A stretch of 64,000 bases of DNA. Origin: Methylobacterium sp. WL119. GTDB taxonomy: Bacteria; Pseudomonadota; Alphaproteobacteria; Rhizobiales; Beijerinckiaceae. Below the pieces are notes generated by a model that saw nothing but the letters and a program-made list of their open reading frames with translations, searched no databases and was not told the DNA's origin. Of the stretch, positions 9,536 through 17,612 are shown in pieces. The position numbers and the translations under genes are program-made. The stretch covers positions 1-64,000 of the forward strand of contig NZ_VRUU01000007.1 of the NCBI RefSeq assembly GCF_008039875.1, in the 5' to 3' direction. The stretch's first letter is position 1. Every line of letters begins with the position of its first letter.

Positions 9536-10860
9536 CGAAGGCTGACACGCCGAACCGGCCCGAGCCGGATCCGACGCGCGACACCCGGCGCTCCCTGGGC
9601 CGGCACATCGCCGGCGTCGCCACGATCATCGCGGTCGCGACCGGCGCCGGCGCCTGGACCGCGGCGACGGAGCTGTCCGGCGCGATCATCGCCACGGGCT
9701 CGCTCGTGGTGGAGAGCAACATCAAGAAGGTGCAGCACCCGACCGGCGGCGTGGTCGCCGAGCTGCCGATCGAGGAAGGCGCGCGCGTCCAGGCCGGCGA
9801 CCTGCTGATCCGCCTCGACGCCACGACGGCGCGAGCCACCTACGACAGCGTCACCAAGAGCCTGTGGGAGATCGCCGCCCGCAACGCACGCCTGGAAGCC
9901 GAGCGCGACGGCCGCGACGAGGTCGCGTTCCCCAAGGGCCTCGCCGAAGCCGGACCCGAGGTCGCCCGCATCGTCGAGGGCGAGCGCAAGCTGTTCCACT
10001 TCCGCCGCGACGCCCGCGAGGGGCAGAAGGCGCAGCTGCGCGAGCGGATCGGGCAGCTCAAGGAGGAGATCAAGGGGCTCGTCGAGCAGTCGGTCGCCAA
10101 GGAGCAGGAGACCGCGATCATCGGGCGCGAGTACGAGGGCGTCGAAGGACTCTGGAAGAAGAACCTCATCCAGCTGACGCGCCTGACCAGCCTCGAGCGC
10201 GACATCTCCCGGCTGAAGGGCGAGCGCGGCGTGCTGGTTGCCAACATCGCGCAGACCAAGGGCAAGGTCTCCGAGACCGAGCTTCAGATCATCCAGCTCG
10301 AGCAGAACCTGCGCAGCGACGTCGCCAAGGAGCTGGCGGAGAACCGCGCCAAGGCCGCGACCCTGACCGAGCAGAAGATCACCGCCCTCGACCAATTGCA
10401 GCGCATCGACATCCGCTCGCCGCAGACCGGCTACGTGCACGAACTGTCGGTCCACACCCGCGGCGGCGTGATCGCGCCGGGCGAGCCGATCATGCTGATC
10501 GTTCCGACGGCCGATTCCCTGGTGGTTGAGGTGCGCGTCGCCCCCCAGGACATCGACCGGCTCCAGACCGGCCAGGCCGCGGGCCTGCGCTTCCCGAGCT
10601 TCGACCAGCGCACCACGCCGGAGCTGAACGGACGCGTGACCCGGATCGCCGCCGACGTGAGCGAGGACAAGCGTACCGGCAGCTTCTACTATCTCGTGCG
10701 CCTCGGGGTGACGAAGGACGAGCTCGGCCGGCTGGACGGCGCCAAGCTGATGCCCGGCATGCCGGTGGAAGCGTTCATCCGCACCGCAGACCGCACCGTG
10801 CTCTCCTACCTGACCAAGCCCCTCGTCGATCAGGCACGCCGCGCGTTCCGCGAGAAGTAG
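9532..10860 (+). CDS. HlyD-family type I secretion periplasmic adaptor
   Basis: The 442-residue membrane-fusion protein starts at the ATG that overlaps the ABC-gene stop by four bases, so the two are translationally coupled. It has a short cytoplasmic N-terminus, one membrane helix (about residues 22-45, followed by SGAIIATG), a lipoyl-like half motif (KKVQHPTGG), a long charged coiled-coil (about 110-290), and a closing beta-barrel section ending in VLSYLTKPL. These are the standard parts of HlyD/PrtE adaptors, which link the ABC exporter to a TolC-type channel. The adaptor at 35531 has the same order and many of the same motifs (IRSPQTGYVHELSVHT against LRAPQDGIVHQMSVHT). Confidence 0.92.
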   Translation: MTKADTPNRPEPDPTRDTRRSLGRHIAGVATIIAVATGAGAWTAATELSGAIIATGSLVVESNIKKVQHPTGGVVAELPIEEGARVQAGDLLIRLDATTARATYDSVTKSLWEIAARNARLEAERDGRDEVAFPKGLAEAGPEVARIVEGERKLFHFRRDAREGQKAQLRERIGQLKEEIKGLVEQSVAKEQETAIIGREYEGVEGLWKKNLIQLTRLTSLERDISRLKGERGVLVANIAQTKGKVSETELQIIQLEQNLRSDVAKELAENRAKAATLTEQKITALDQLQRIDIRSPQTGYVHELSVHTRGGVIAPGEPIMLIVPTADSLVVEVRVAPQDIDRLQTGQAAGLRFPSFDQRTTPELNGRVTRIAADVSEDKRTGSFYYLVRLGVTKDELGRLDGAKLMPGMPVEAFIRTADRTVLSYLTKPLVDQARRAFREK

Positions 10861-10884
10861 GCGACCGATTCCCCCGTCGCGGAC

Positions 10885-10909
10885 GGCAGGCTCGCCGATG
10901 CGGCCTGCC
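10885..10909. terminator. Hairpin between converging HlyD and pdxI genes
   Basis: GGCAGGC and GCCTGCC form a perfect 7-bp stem with an 11-nt loop in the 62-base gap between two converging genes. It could act as a bidirectional terminator; there is no U-tract on either side. Confidence 0.4.
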
Positions 10910-10922
10910 GCCGCCCGGTCGA

Positions 10923-11804
10923 TCACGCCTGGGTCGCGGTGCCGACCCGGTCGAGGTCCGCCAGCGCGTCGTCCGGCAGGTGGAGCGCGGCGGCGGCGAG
11001 GTTCTCGCGCAGGTGCGCCAGCGACGCGGTCCCCGGGATCAGCAGGATGTTGGGCGACCGGCGCAGCAGCCAAGCGAGCGCCACCTGCAGCGGCGTGGCA
11101 TCGAGCCGTTCGGCCACCGTGGACAGGCCCGCGGATTGCAGCGGGCTGAAACCGCCGAGCGGGAAGAACGGCACGTAGGCCATGCCGTCCCGTGCCAGCG
11201 CGTCGACGAGCACGTCGTCGCCGCGATGGGCGAGGTTGTAGTGGTTCTGCACGCACGCGATCTCGCAGATCCGGCGTCCCTCGGCGATCTGGGTCGGCGT
11301 CACGTTGGACAGGCCGATGTGCTGGATCAGCCCTTGCCGCTGGAGCTCGGCCAGCGCCGTCAACGGCGCCTCGATCGACCCTTCGGCCGGCCCGTGCCCG
11401 TCGCCGAGCATGGCCCGGAAGTTCACCACCGCCAGCCGGTCGAGCCCGAGATGGCGCAGGTTGTCGTGGACGGCCGCCGCGAGGTCGGCGTCGGACGCGG
11501 CCGGGTTCCACGACGCATCGGAACCGCGCCGCGCGCCCACCTTGGTGACGATCGTGAGGTCGTGCGGATACGGGCCGAGCGCGTCCCGGATCAGCTGGTT
11601 GGTGACGTGGGGTCCGTAGAAGTCGCTGGTGTCGATGTGGTCGACGCCGCTCGCGACCGCCTCGCGCAGCACGGCGAGCGCCGCGTCGCGATCCTTGGGC
11701 GGTCCGAAGACGCCCGGCCCGGCGAGTTGCATCGCGCCGTACCCGAGGCGCTTCACGGAACGGTGGCCGATCCGAAACGTGCCGGCCTGATCGATGAGGG
11801 ACAT
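10923..11804 (-). CDS. pdxI: Pyridoxal reductase / pyridoxine 4-dehydrogenase (PdxI/YdbC-like aldo-keto reductase)
   Basis: The 293-residue aldo/keto reductase is closely similar, from memory, to E. coli YdbC (PdxI) along its whole length. Shared segments include RLGYGAMQLAGPGVFGPP, HIDTSDFYGPHVTNQ, TIVTKVGARRG, GDGHGPAEGSIEA, HIGLSNVTPTQ and SPNILLIPGT. PdxI reduces pyridoxal to pyridoxine with NADPH in vitamin B6 salvage. The catalytic Asp, Tyr and Lys of the family are present (DTSDFYG, TKVG). The fourth AKR position, usually His, lies in VVNFR and is Asn, as in YdbC. The start at 11804 is preceded by AGGAG. A LysR gene is transcribed divergently 91 bases away and probably controls this gene. 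Confidence 0.88.
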   Translation of the reverse strand: MSLIDQAGTFRIGHRSVKRLGYGAMQLAGPGVFGPPKDRDAALAVLREAVASGVDHIDTSDFYGPHVTNQLIRDALGPYPHDLTIVTKVGARRGSDASWNPAASDADLAAAVHDNLRHLGLDRLAVVNFRAMLGDGHGPAEGSIEAPLTALAELQRQGLIQHIGLSNVTPTQIAEGRRICEIACVQNHYNLAHRGDDVLVDALARDGMAYVPFFPLGGFSPLQSAGLSTVAERLDATPLQVALAWLLRRSPNILLIPGTASLAHLRENLAAAALHLPDDALADLDRVGTATQA

Positions 11805-11867
11805 GGTGCTTCTCCTGTGACCCGACCTAACTGGACGTTGCGACCGTGCGCGAGAATGGGGCACAAT

Positions 11868-11884
11868 CCGCACAAGCTGTGCGG
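11868..11884. promoter_or_regulatory. Palindromic operator in the pdxI-lysR intergenic region
   Basis: CCGCACA-AGC-TGTGCGG is a perfect 7-bp inverted repeat with a 3-bp centre. It lies 11 bases before the LysR start and 63 bases before the pdxI start. Its place between divergent genes suits autoregulation by the LysR protein. Binding is inferred, not shown. Confidence 0.5.
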
Positions 11885-11895
11885 ATGGGCGAACG

Positions 11896-12801
11896 ATGAA
11901 GGCCGCTCTCGGAGATCTCGACGCGTTCCTCGTCGTCGCGCGCGGGCAGGGTTTTCGCGAGGGCGCACGCATGAGCGGCGCCAGCGCGTCGAGCCTGAGC
12001 GAGGCGGTTCGGCGGCTCGAGGACAGGCTCGGCGTCCGCCTCCTCAACCGCACGACCCGCAGCGTGGTGCCGACGGAAGCCGGGGAACGGCTGCTGGAGC
12101 GGCTCGGCCCGGCCTTCGCAGAGGTCGAGGCGGCGCTCGACGTGGTGAACGGCTTCCGCGACCGGCCGGCCGGGACGCTGCGGCTCAACGTGCCGGTCAG
12201 CGCCGCGCGCCTCGTGCTGCCCGCGATCGTTCCGGGCTTCCTCGCCGCCTATCCCGAGATCCGTCTCGAGGTCCTGGCCGAGGACGGCTTCGTCGACGTG
12301 CTCGCCGCCGGATGCGACGCGGGCATCCGCTACGACGAGCGCCTGGAGCAGGACATGATCGCGGTTCCGATCGGGCCGCGCGTGCAGCGCTTCGCGACCG
12401 CTGCGGCGCCGGCCTACCTCGCGCGTCACGGCCGGCCCGAGCATCCGCGCGACCTCCTCGGCCATGCCTGCCTGCGCGGCCGCTTCCCGAGCGGGGTCGA
12501 GATGGCCTGGGAGTTCGAGCGCGACGGCGAGACCGTGAAGGTCGATCCGGCAGGGCCGCTGCTCGTGCGCGTCGGGGCCGCGACCGACCTTGCCGTCGAG
12601 GCGGCGATCGCGGGGACCGGCGTCATCACCCTGTTCGAGGACTGGTTGAGGCCGCACTTGGCCAGCGGGGCATTGGAACCGGTCCTCGAAGCGTGGTGGC
12701 CGCGCTTCTCGGGGCCCTACCTGTACTATCCGGGCCGGCGACTCGTGCCGGCCCCGCTGCGCGCCTTCGTCGACTTCATCAGGCACCCGAAGACCGCTTG
12801 A
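11896..12801 (+). CDS. LysR-family transcriptional regulator divergent from pdxI
   Basis: The 301-residue protein has the standard LysR layout: a winged helix-turn-helix over residues ~1-62 (LGDLDAFLVVARGQGFREGARMSG, then SLSEAVRRLEDRLGVRLLNRTTRSV) and a periplasmic-binding-like effector domain from about residue 90. Similar LysR proteins (AaeR/DmlR-like) are often divergent from the gene they control, so pdxI is the likely target. The effector is unknown. The start at 11896 has only a weak GGGCGA ribosome site. Confidence 0.88.
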   Translation: MKAALGDLDAFLVVARGQGFREGARMSGASASSLSEAVRRLEDRLGVRLLNRTTRSVVPTEAGERLLERLGPAFAEVEAALDVVNGFRDRPAGTLRLNVPVSAARLVLPAIVPGFLAAYPEIRLEVLAEDGFVDVLAAGCDAGIRYDERLEQDMIAVPIGPRVQRFATAAAPAYLARHGRPEHPRDLLGHACLRGRFPSGVEMAWEFERDGETVKVDPAGPLLVRVGAATDLAVEAAIAGTGVITLFEDWLRPHLASGALEPVLEAWWPRFSGPYLYYPGRRLVPAPLRAFVDFIRHPKTA

Positions 12802-13025
12802 TCGCGGGCGCGGCCGCGCGGCGAGCGGAAGGGGCGCACGGCGCGCCGGCACGACGCGAGCGCACCCCGCCGAGCACCCGAGGGCCGTCGCCGATCGAGC
12901 CTGGGGACCGCCTGTCCCGCCGGAGCGTGGCCGCTTGCGTGCGAGCCGGGCGGCTGCGTATACCAGATACAAGCCGCGCCCTCGTCCGGCGCAAAAACAA
13001 GAACCGAACGCTCAGGGATGAAACC

Positions 13026-14075
13026 ATGCCGCGCAGAATATTGATCCTGGGGGCGTCATACGGCTCGCTGCTTTCGACGAAGCTGCTGATGGCCGGGCAT
13101 GATGTGACCTTGGTCTGCCGTCGGAAAACCGCGGACCTGATCAACAGCCAGGGCACCGAAGTCCGCATCAAGCTGCGCGACGAGGCCACGCACCGGTCGT
13201 TTCATTCCCGTGACCTGCCGGGCAAGGTCGACGCGATGCCGCCCGAGGACGTCGACGTCTCGCGCTACGATCTCGTCGGCCTGGCGATGCAGGAGCCGCA
13301 GTACAACAACCACACGATCCGCGTGCTGATGATCAAGATCGCCGCGGCCAAGCTGCCGTGCCTGTCGATCATGAACATGCCGCCGCTGCCGTATCTCGAT
13401 CGGATCCCGGCGCTCGCGAAGATGGACCTGCGCGAGGCCTACACGAATGCCGGCGTCTGGGACCGCTTCGAGCCGGGCCTGATGTCGTTGTGCTCGCCCG
13501 ATCCGCAGGCGTTCCGCCCGCCCGACGAGGGCGCCAACGTCCTGCATGTCGGGTTGCCGACGAACTTCAAGGCGGCGACCTTCGCCGATCCCGCGCACAA
13601 CGCGCTGCTCCGCGAGCTCGAGGCGGACATCGACGCGGTGCGCGTCGAGGGCCAGGACGTTCCGGTCAAGCTCAAGGTGTTCGACTCGCTGTTCGTGCCC
13701 CTGGCGAAGTGGTCGATGCTGCTCACCGGCAACTACCGCTGCATCACGCCCCAGGCGCCGCGCTCGATCCGCGACGCGGTGCACGGCGACCTCCCCCTGT
13801 CCCGCACGATCTACGAGCATGTCGACGCGGTGGCCCGACGGCTCGGTGCCGACCCGAGCGATCAGGTCCCGTTCGAGAAGTACGCCAAGGCGGCCGAGGG
13901 CCTGCTGAAGCCTTCGTCGGCCGCCCGGGCGGTCGAGAGCGGCGCGCCCTACATCGAGCGTGTCGATCTGCTGCTGAAGCTGATCTCGCACCAGCTCGAC
14001 ATGCCGGATGCCGAGATCGACCGAACGGTCGAGATCGTGGACCGGAAGCTCGACGAGCGCATCATCCCGGGCTGA
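13026..14075 (+). CDS. Ketopantoate-reductase-like NAD(P)-binding protein
   Basis: The 349-residue protein begins with a Rossmann segment (RILILGASYGSLLSTKLLMAGHD, then VTLVCR) typical of the ApbA/PanE N-terminal domain. GASYGS replaces the usual GxGxxG. From about residue 190 it is mostly helical, as the PanE C-terminal domain is. The middle (EPQYNNHTIRVLMIKIA and MNMPPLPYLDRIP) is not typical of true PanE enzymes, so the substrate is probably something other than ketopantoate. The ATG at 13026 is preceded by AGGGATG. The gene lies 224 bases after the LysR gene and 234 before the next regulator, so it is probably monocistronic. Confidence 0.65.
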   Translation: MPRRILILGASYGSLLSTKLLMAGHDVTLVCRRKTADLINSQGTEVRIKLRDEATHRSFHSRDLPGKVDAMPPEDVDVSRYDLVGLAMQEPQYNNHTIRVLMIKIAAAKLPCLSIMNMPPLPYLDRIPALAKMDLREAYTNAGVWDRFEPGLMSLCSPDPQAFRPPDEGANVLHVGLPTNFKAATFADPAHNALLRELEADIDAVRVEGQDVPVKLKVFDSLFVPLAKWSMLLTGNYRCITPQAPRSIRDAVHGDLPLSRTIYEHVDAVARRLGADPSDQVPFEKYAKAAEGLLKPSSAARAVESGAPYIERVDLLLKLISHQLDMPDAEIDRTVEIVDRKLDERIIPG

Positions 14076-14309
14076 GCGGCCCGGTCCGGCCCGTCTCACC
14101 GAAGCGCGGCCGGACCTCGCTCGCCCGTCGGGATCATGTACTCCTCGACGGGATCCGACGGCTTGTGGAGCCCCCCGTGACGCCGAGCCCGGACGCGGCT
14201 CGGGCCGCGTGCTTCAGGCTTGGCCCGTTGCCGGAGCGTCCGGGCGCGATCAGGATCGCAGCACGGGGTCCGCCGGTCGGATCGATCGGATCACGGGAGC
14301 GGCCGGACC

Positions 14310-15233
14310 ATGTCGGAGGGATCGCCGACCCCGTTCATTCTGAACCGCCTCGACCTCAAGACGCTGCGGCTGTTCGCGGCGATCTGCGAGGAGGGCACGC
14401 TCAACGGCGCGGCGCGCCGGGCCGCGATCGCCCCCTCCGCCGTGAGCAAGCGGCTCGCCGAGCTGGAGCGCGCGCTCTGCTGCGAGCTGCTCATCCGCGA
14501 GCCACGGGGCATGCGGCCGACGCCCGCCGGGGAGACGCTGCTGCACCACACCCGCCGGATGCTGGGGTCCGCCGAGCAGATCGCGCTGGAGCTCGCGGAG
14601 CACGCCAGCGGGCTCCGCGGCTTCGTCCGCGTGCTCGCGAACCTCTCGGCGATCGTGCAGTTCCTGCCCGAGGACCTGCAGGCGTTCCTGGCGGCGCAGG
14701 CCCGCATCGGGATCGACCTGGAGGAACGGCCGAGCGGCGGCGTGGTGGCCGGCGTGGAGGAAGGAGCGGCCGATCTCGGCATCTGCGCCGGCAGCACCGA
14801 TCCGCGCTCCCTCGTCGCCCACCCCTATCGGAGCGACCGCCTCGTGCTCGTCGTGCCCGCCGGCCACCCGCTCGCCGGCCGCGACGCGGTCGCGTTCGCC
14901 GACACCCTCGACCACGACCATGTCGGCATGCACCGCGAGAGCTCGATCTACGGCACGCTCCGCGACGAGGCCCGCCGCCTCGGGCGGCCGCTGCGCCTGC
15001 GCGTTCACGTGCCGAGCTTCGACGCGATCTGCCGCATGGCGCAGGCCGGGATGGGGCTCGGCGTGGTGCCCGAGCGGGTGCACGCCCTGCTCGGCCCGCA
15101 GATGAACGTCGTCGCCGTGCCGCTCACCGACCCGTGGGCGCGGCGGACCCTGAGCCTCGTCGTCCGCCCGGGCACGCAATCGCCGGCGGCGGCCGTCCTG
15201 TTCGATCACCTGCGCCGGGCAGGCGGGGATTGA
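14310..15233 (+). CDS. LysR-family regulator of the adjacent CoA-transferase/lyase cluster
   Basis: The 307-residue LysR protein has an N-terminal winged helix (LDLKTLRLFAAICEEGTLNGA, AIAPSAVSKRLAELE) and an effector-binding domain. The ATG at 14310 is chosen over an upstream in-frame start because it gives the usual LysR N-terminus and has a nearby GGGAG. It lies 108 bases upstream of the CoA-transferase on the same strand, with the lyase and transporter behind, so it is the likely activator of that cluster. The inducer would be the imported acid or its CoA ester. Confidence 0.87.
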   Translation: MSEGSPTPFILNRLDLKTLRLFAAICEEGTLNGAARRAAIAPSAVSKRLAELERALCCELLIREPRGMRPTPAGETLLHHTRRMLGSAEQIALELAEHASGLRGFVRVLANLSAIVQFLPEDLQAFLAAQARIGIDLEERPSGGVVAGVEEGAADLGICAGSTDPRSLVAHPYRSDRLVLVVPAGHPLAGRDAVAFADTLDHDHVGMHRESSIYGTLRDEARRLGRPLRLRVHVPSFDAICRMAQAGMGLGVVPERVHALLGPQMNVVAVPLTDPWARRTLSLVVRPGTQSPAAAVLFDHLRRAGGD

Positions 15234-15282
15234 GAGGGGCGCCTGCGTTCGCCTTCGGAGAACGCGGGGTGATGCATCGCGT

Positions 15283-15311
15283 TTGGACAGCGTGCACCCG
15301 ATCCAATACCG
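15283..15311 (+). promoter_or_regulatory. Possible promoter upstream of the CoA-transferase gene
   Basis: TTGGAC (15283-15288) and ATACCG (15306-15311) are separated by 17 bases, a sigma70-like spacing. This lies 31-59 bases before the start codon. The match is modest and based on sequence alone. Confidence 0.25.
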
Positions 15312-15341
15312 ATCGACCCAAAGACAATGGAGGGAACGGCC

Positions 15342-16559
15342 ATGCCAGGCACCGGCGAAGCATCGCCTAAGGGTCCGCTCGACGGGATCCGGGTCCTCGA
15401 GCTCGGCCAGCTGATCGCGGCACCGTTCGCCACCAAGATCCTGGCCGAGTTCGGCGCCGAGGTGATCAAGGTCGAGTCGCCGGGGGACGGCGATCCCCTG
15501 CGCAAGTGGCGCAAGCTGCACGAGGGAACCTCGCTTTGGTGGTACCTGCAGTCTCGCAACAAGAAGTCGATCGCGATCAACCTGAAGGCGCCCGATGGGC
15601 TGGCGGTGGTCAAGGACCTCGTGCGGAGCGCCGACGTGGTGGTCGAGAACTTCCGGCCCGGCGGCCTGGAGAAGCTCGGCCTCGGCTGGGACGTGCTCTC
15701 GGAGCTGAACCCCAAGCTCGTGATGGTGCGCATCTCCGGCTACGGCCAGACCGGGCCGTATCGCGACCGGCCGGGCTTCGGCGCGATCGGCGAGTCGATG
15801 GGCGGCATCCGCTTCACCACCGGCAGCCCGGACAGCCCGCCCGCCCGCGTCGGCGTCAGCATCGGCGACACCCTGGCCTCGCTCCACGGGGTGATCGGCG
15901 CGCTGATGGCGCTGCTCCACGTCAAGACCGCCGGCGGCCAGGGCCAGGTCATCGACGTCTCCCTCGTGGAGAGCGTGTTCAACGTGATGGAGAGCCTGGT
16001 CCCGGAATACGACCTGCTCGGCGAGGTCCGCACCCGCACCGGCGGGGCGTTGCCCGGCATAACGCCCTCGAACACCTACCCGACGAAGGACGACGGCTTC
16101 GTCGTCATCGCCGGCAACTCGGACCCGATCTACCGCCGCCTGATGACCGTCGTCGGCCGGCCCGACCTCGCCGACGACCCGGCGCTGCGCAGCAACGACG
16201 GCCGCTCGCGGGTGGCAGGCATGATCGACGGCGTGATCGCGGACTGGACCCGGGCGCACACCGTGGACGAAGCGCTCGCAGCGCTCGCGGCGGCCGACGT
16301 GCCGGCGGGACGGATCTACTCGGTGGCCGACATCGTCGCCGACCCGCACTACTGCGCCCGCGACATGATCCTCGACGCGGAGCTGCCAGGCGGCACCCGG
16401 GTGAAGATGCCCGGCATCGTGCCCAAGCTGTCCGGCACCCCCGGGGCGGTGCGCTGGCAGGGACCGGCGCTCGGCGCCCACACCGATTCCGTGCTCGCCG
16501 ACCTCGGCCGCGACGCCGAGACCATCGAGCGCCTGCGCCGCGAGGGAGCCGTGCAATGA
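15342..16559 (+). CDS. Class III (CaiB/BaiF) CoA-transferase
   Basis: The 405-residue protein shows the typical family start LDGIRVLELGQLIAAPFA. VVENFRPGGLEKLGLGWD, MVRISGYGQTGPYRDRPGF and the Asp of SIGDTLAS (Asp176) are also present; that Asp corresponds to the residue that forms acyl-enzyme anhydrides. Family III enzymes move CoA between small carboxylic acids. The start at 15342 is preceded by GGAGGGA; an in-frame ATG at 15327 includes the ribosome site and is less likely. The stop overlaps the start of the HMG-CoA-lyase-like gene (ATGA). The pairing suggests that this enzyme activates a 3-hydroxy-3-methyl dicarboxylate (3-hydroxy-3-methylglutarate or citramalate-like) for cleavage. Confidence 0.9.
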   Translation: MPGTGEASPKGPLDGIRVLELGQLIAAPFATKILAEFGAEVIKVESPGDGDPLRKWRKLHEGTSLWWYLQSRNKKSIAINLKAPDGLAVVKDLVRSADVVVENFRPGGLEKLGLGWDVLSELNPKLVMVRISGYGQTGPYRDRPGFGAIGESMGGIRFTTGSPDSPPARVGVSIGDTLASLHGVIGALMALLHVKTAGGQGQVIDVSLVESVFNVMESLVPEYDLLGEVRTRTGGALPGITPSNTYPTKDDGFVVIAGNSDPIYRRLMTVVGRPDLADDPALRSNDGRSRVAGMIDGVIADWTRAHTVDEALAALAAADVPAGRIYSVADIVADPHYCARDMILDAELPGGTRVKMPGIVPKLSGTPGAVRWQGPALGAHTDSVLADLGRDAETIERLRREGAVQ

Positions 16560-17479
16560 CCGAAACCGCCATGCTGATCCAGGAGGTCGCCACCCGCGAC
16601 GGGTTCCAGATCGAGCCGCGCTACGTCGAGACCGCCGAGAAGATCCGGCTGATCGACGCGCTCTCGGCCGCGGGCTTCTCGCGGATCGAGGTCTCGTCCT
16701 TCGTCTCGCCGAAGGCCGTGCCGGCGCTGCGCGACGCGGCCGAGGTCTTCGCCGGGATCGCCCGGCGGCCCGGCACCGTCTACGTCGCCCTGGTGCCCAA
16801 CCCGAAAGGCGCCGAGCGGGCGCTCGCGGCCGGCGTCGGCGAGGTCAACCTCGTCGCCTCGGTGAGCGAGACCCACAACCGCGCCAACATGGGCATGAGC
16901 CCGGAGGCCTCGATCGAGGGGTTCGGCCGGATCATGGAGACAGTGAAGGGTACACCCGTGTCGACGAACGCCACGGTGGCCACCGCCTTCGGCTGCCCCT
17001 TCGAGGGCGACCAGCCGGCCGACAAGGTGATGGCACAGGTCGAGCGATACCTCGCGCTCGGCATCGCCGGCGTGACGCTCGCCGACACCACCGGCATGGC
17101 CAACCCGCGCCAGGTGGAGCGCCTGGTCGCCCGCGCGCTGGCGATCGTGCCGGACGAGCGGCTGACCCTGCACTTCCACAACACCCGCGGGCTCGGGCTC
17201 GCCAACGTGCTCGCGGCCTACGGCGCCGGCGCGCGCCGGTTCGATGCGGCGCTCGGGGGCTTGGGCGGCTGCCCGTTCGCGCCGGGCGCCACGGGCAACA
17301 TCTGCACCGAGGACCTCGTCAGCATGGCCCACGAGATGGGAATCGAGACCGGCCTCGACCTCGAGGCCCTGCTCGGCCTCTCCCGCGACCTGCCGCGCCT
17401 CGTCGGCCACGACGTGCCGGGCCAGGTCGCCAAGGCCGGGCGCCCCTGCGATCTGCACCCGGTTCCCCGGGCGGCGTGA
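16556..17479 (+). CDS. Hydroxymethylglutaryl-CoA lyase family protein
   Basis: The 307-residue TIM-barrel enzyme fits HMG-CoA lyase in length and motifs. EVATRDGFQ carries the conserved Arg-Asp pair near the N-terminus, LHFHNTRG carries metal-binding histidines, and GLGGCPFAPGATGN contains the active-site Cys (Cys239). Family reaction: HMG-CoA to acetoacetate and acetyl-CoA. Relatives cleave citramalyl-CoA or other 3-hydroxyacyl-CoAs, so the substrate is not certain. It overlaps the CoA-transferase gene by 4 bases. It is probably an acid-catabolism enzyme rather than part of leucine degradation, because no isovaleryl- or methylcrotonyl-CoA genes are nearby. Confidence 0.9.
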   Translation: MTETAMLIQEVATRDGFQIEPRYVETAEKIRLIDALSAAGFSRIEVSSFVSPKAVPALRDAAEVFAGIARRPGTVYVALVPNPKGAERALAAGVGEVNLVASVSETHNRANMGMSPEASIEGFGRIMETVKGTPVSTNATVATAFGCPFEGDQPADKVMAQVERYLALGIAGVTLADTTGMANPRQVERLVARALAIVPDERLTLHFHNTRGLGLANVLAAYGAGARRFDAALGGLGGCPFAPGATGNICTEDLVSMAHEMGIETGLDLEALLGLSRDLPRLVGHDVPGQVAKAGRPCDLHPVPRAA

Positions 17480-17612
17480 GCCGCCGACCGAACCGATCCG
17501 CGTCGGAAGCCTCTCGGAGAAGGCGGCTCCGCCGTGCTCGCGCGCATCCTGCCCGACGGTCGTCCGCGACCGGCCGGCGGGGGCCCCCGCCGCCCCGTTC
17601 CAGGAGGAAACC

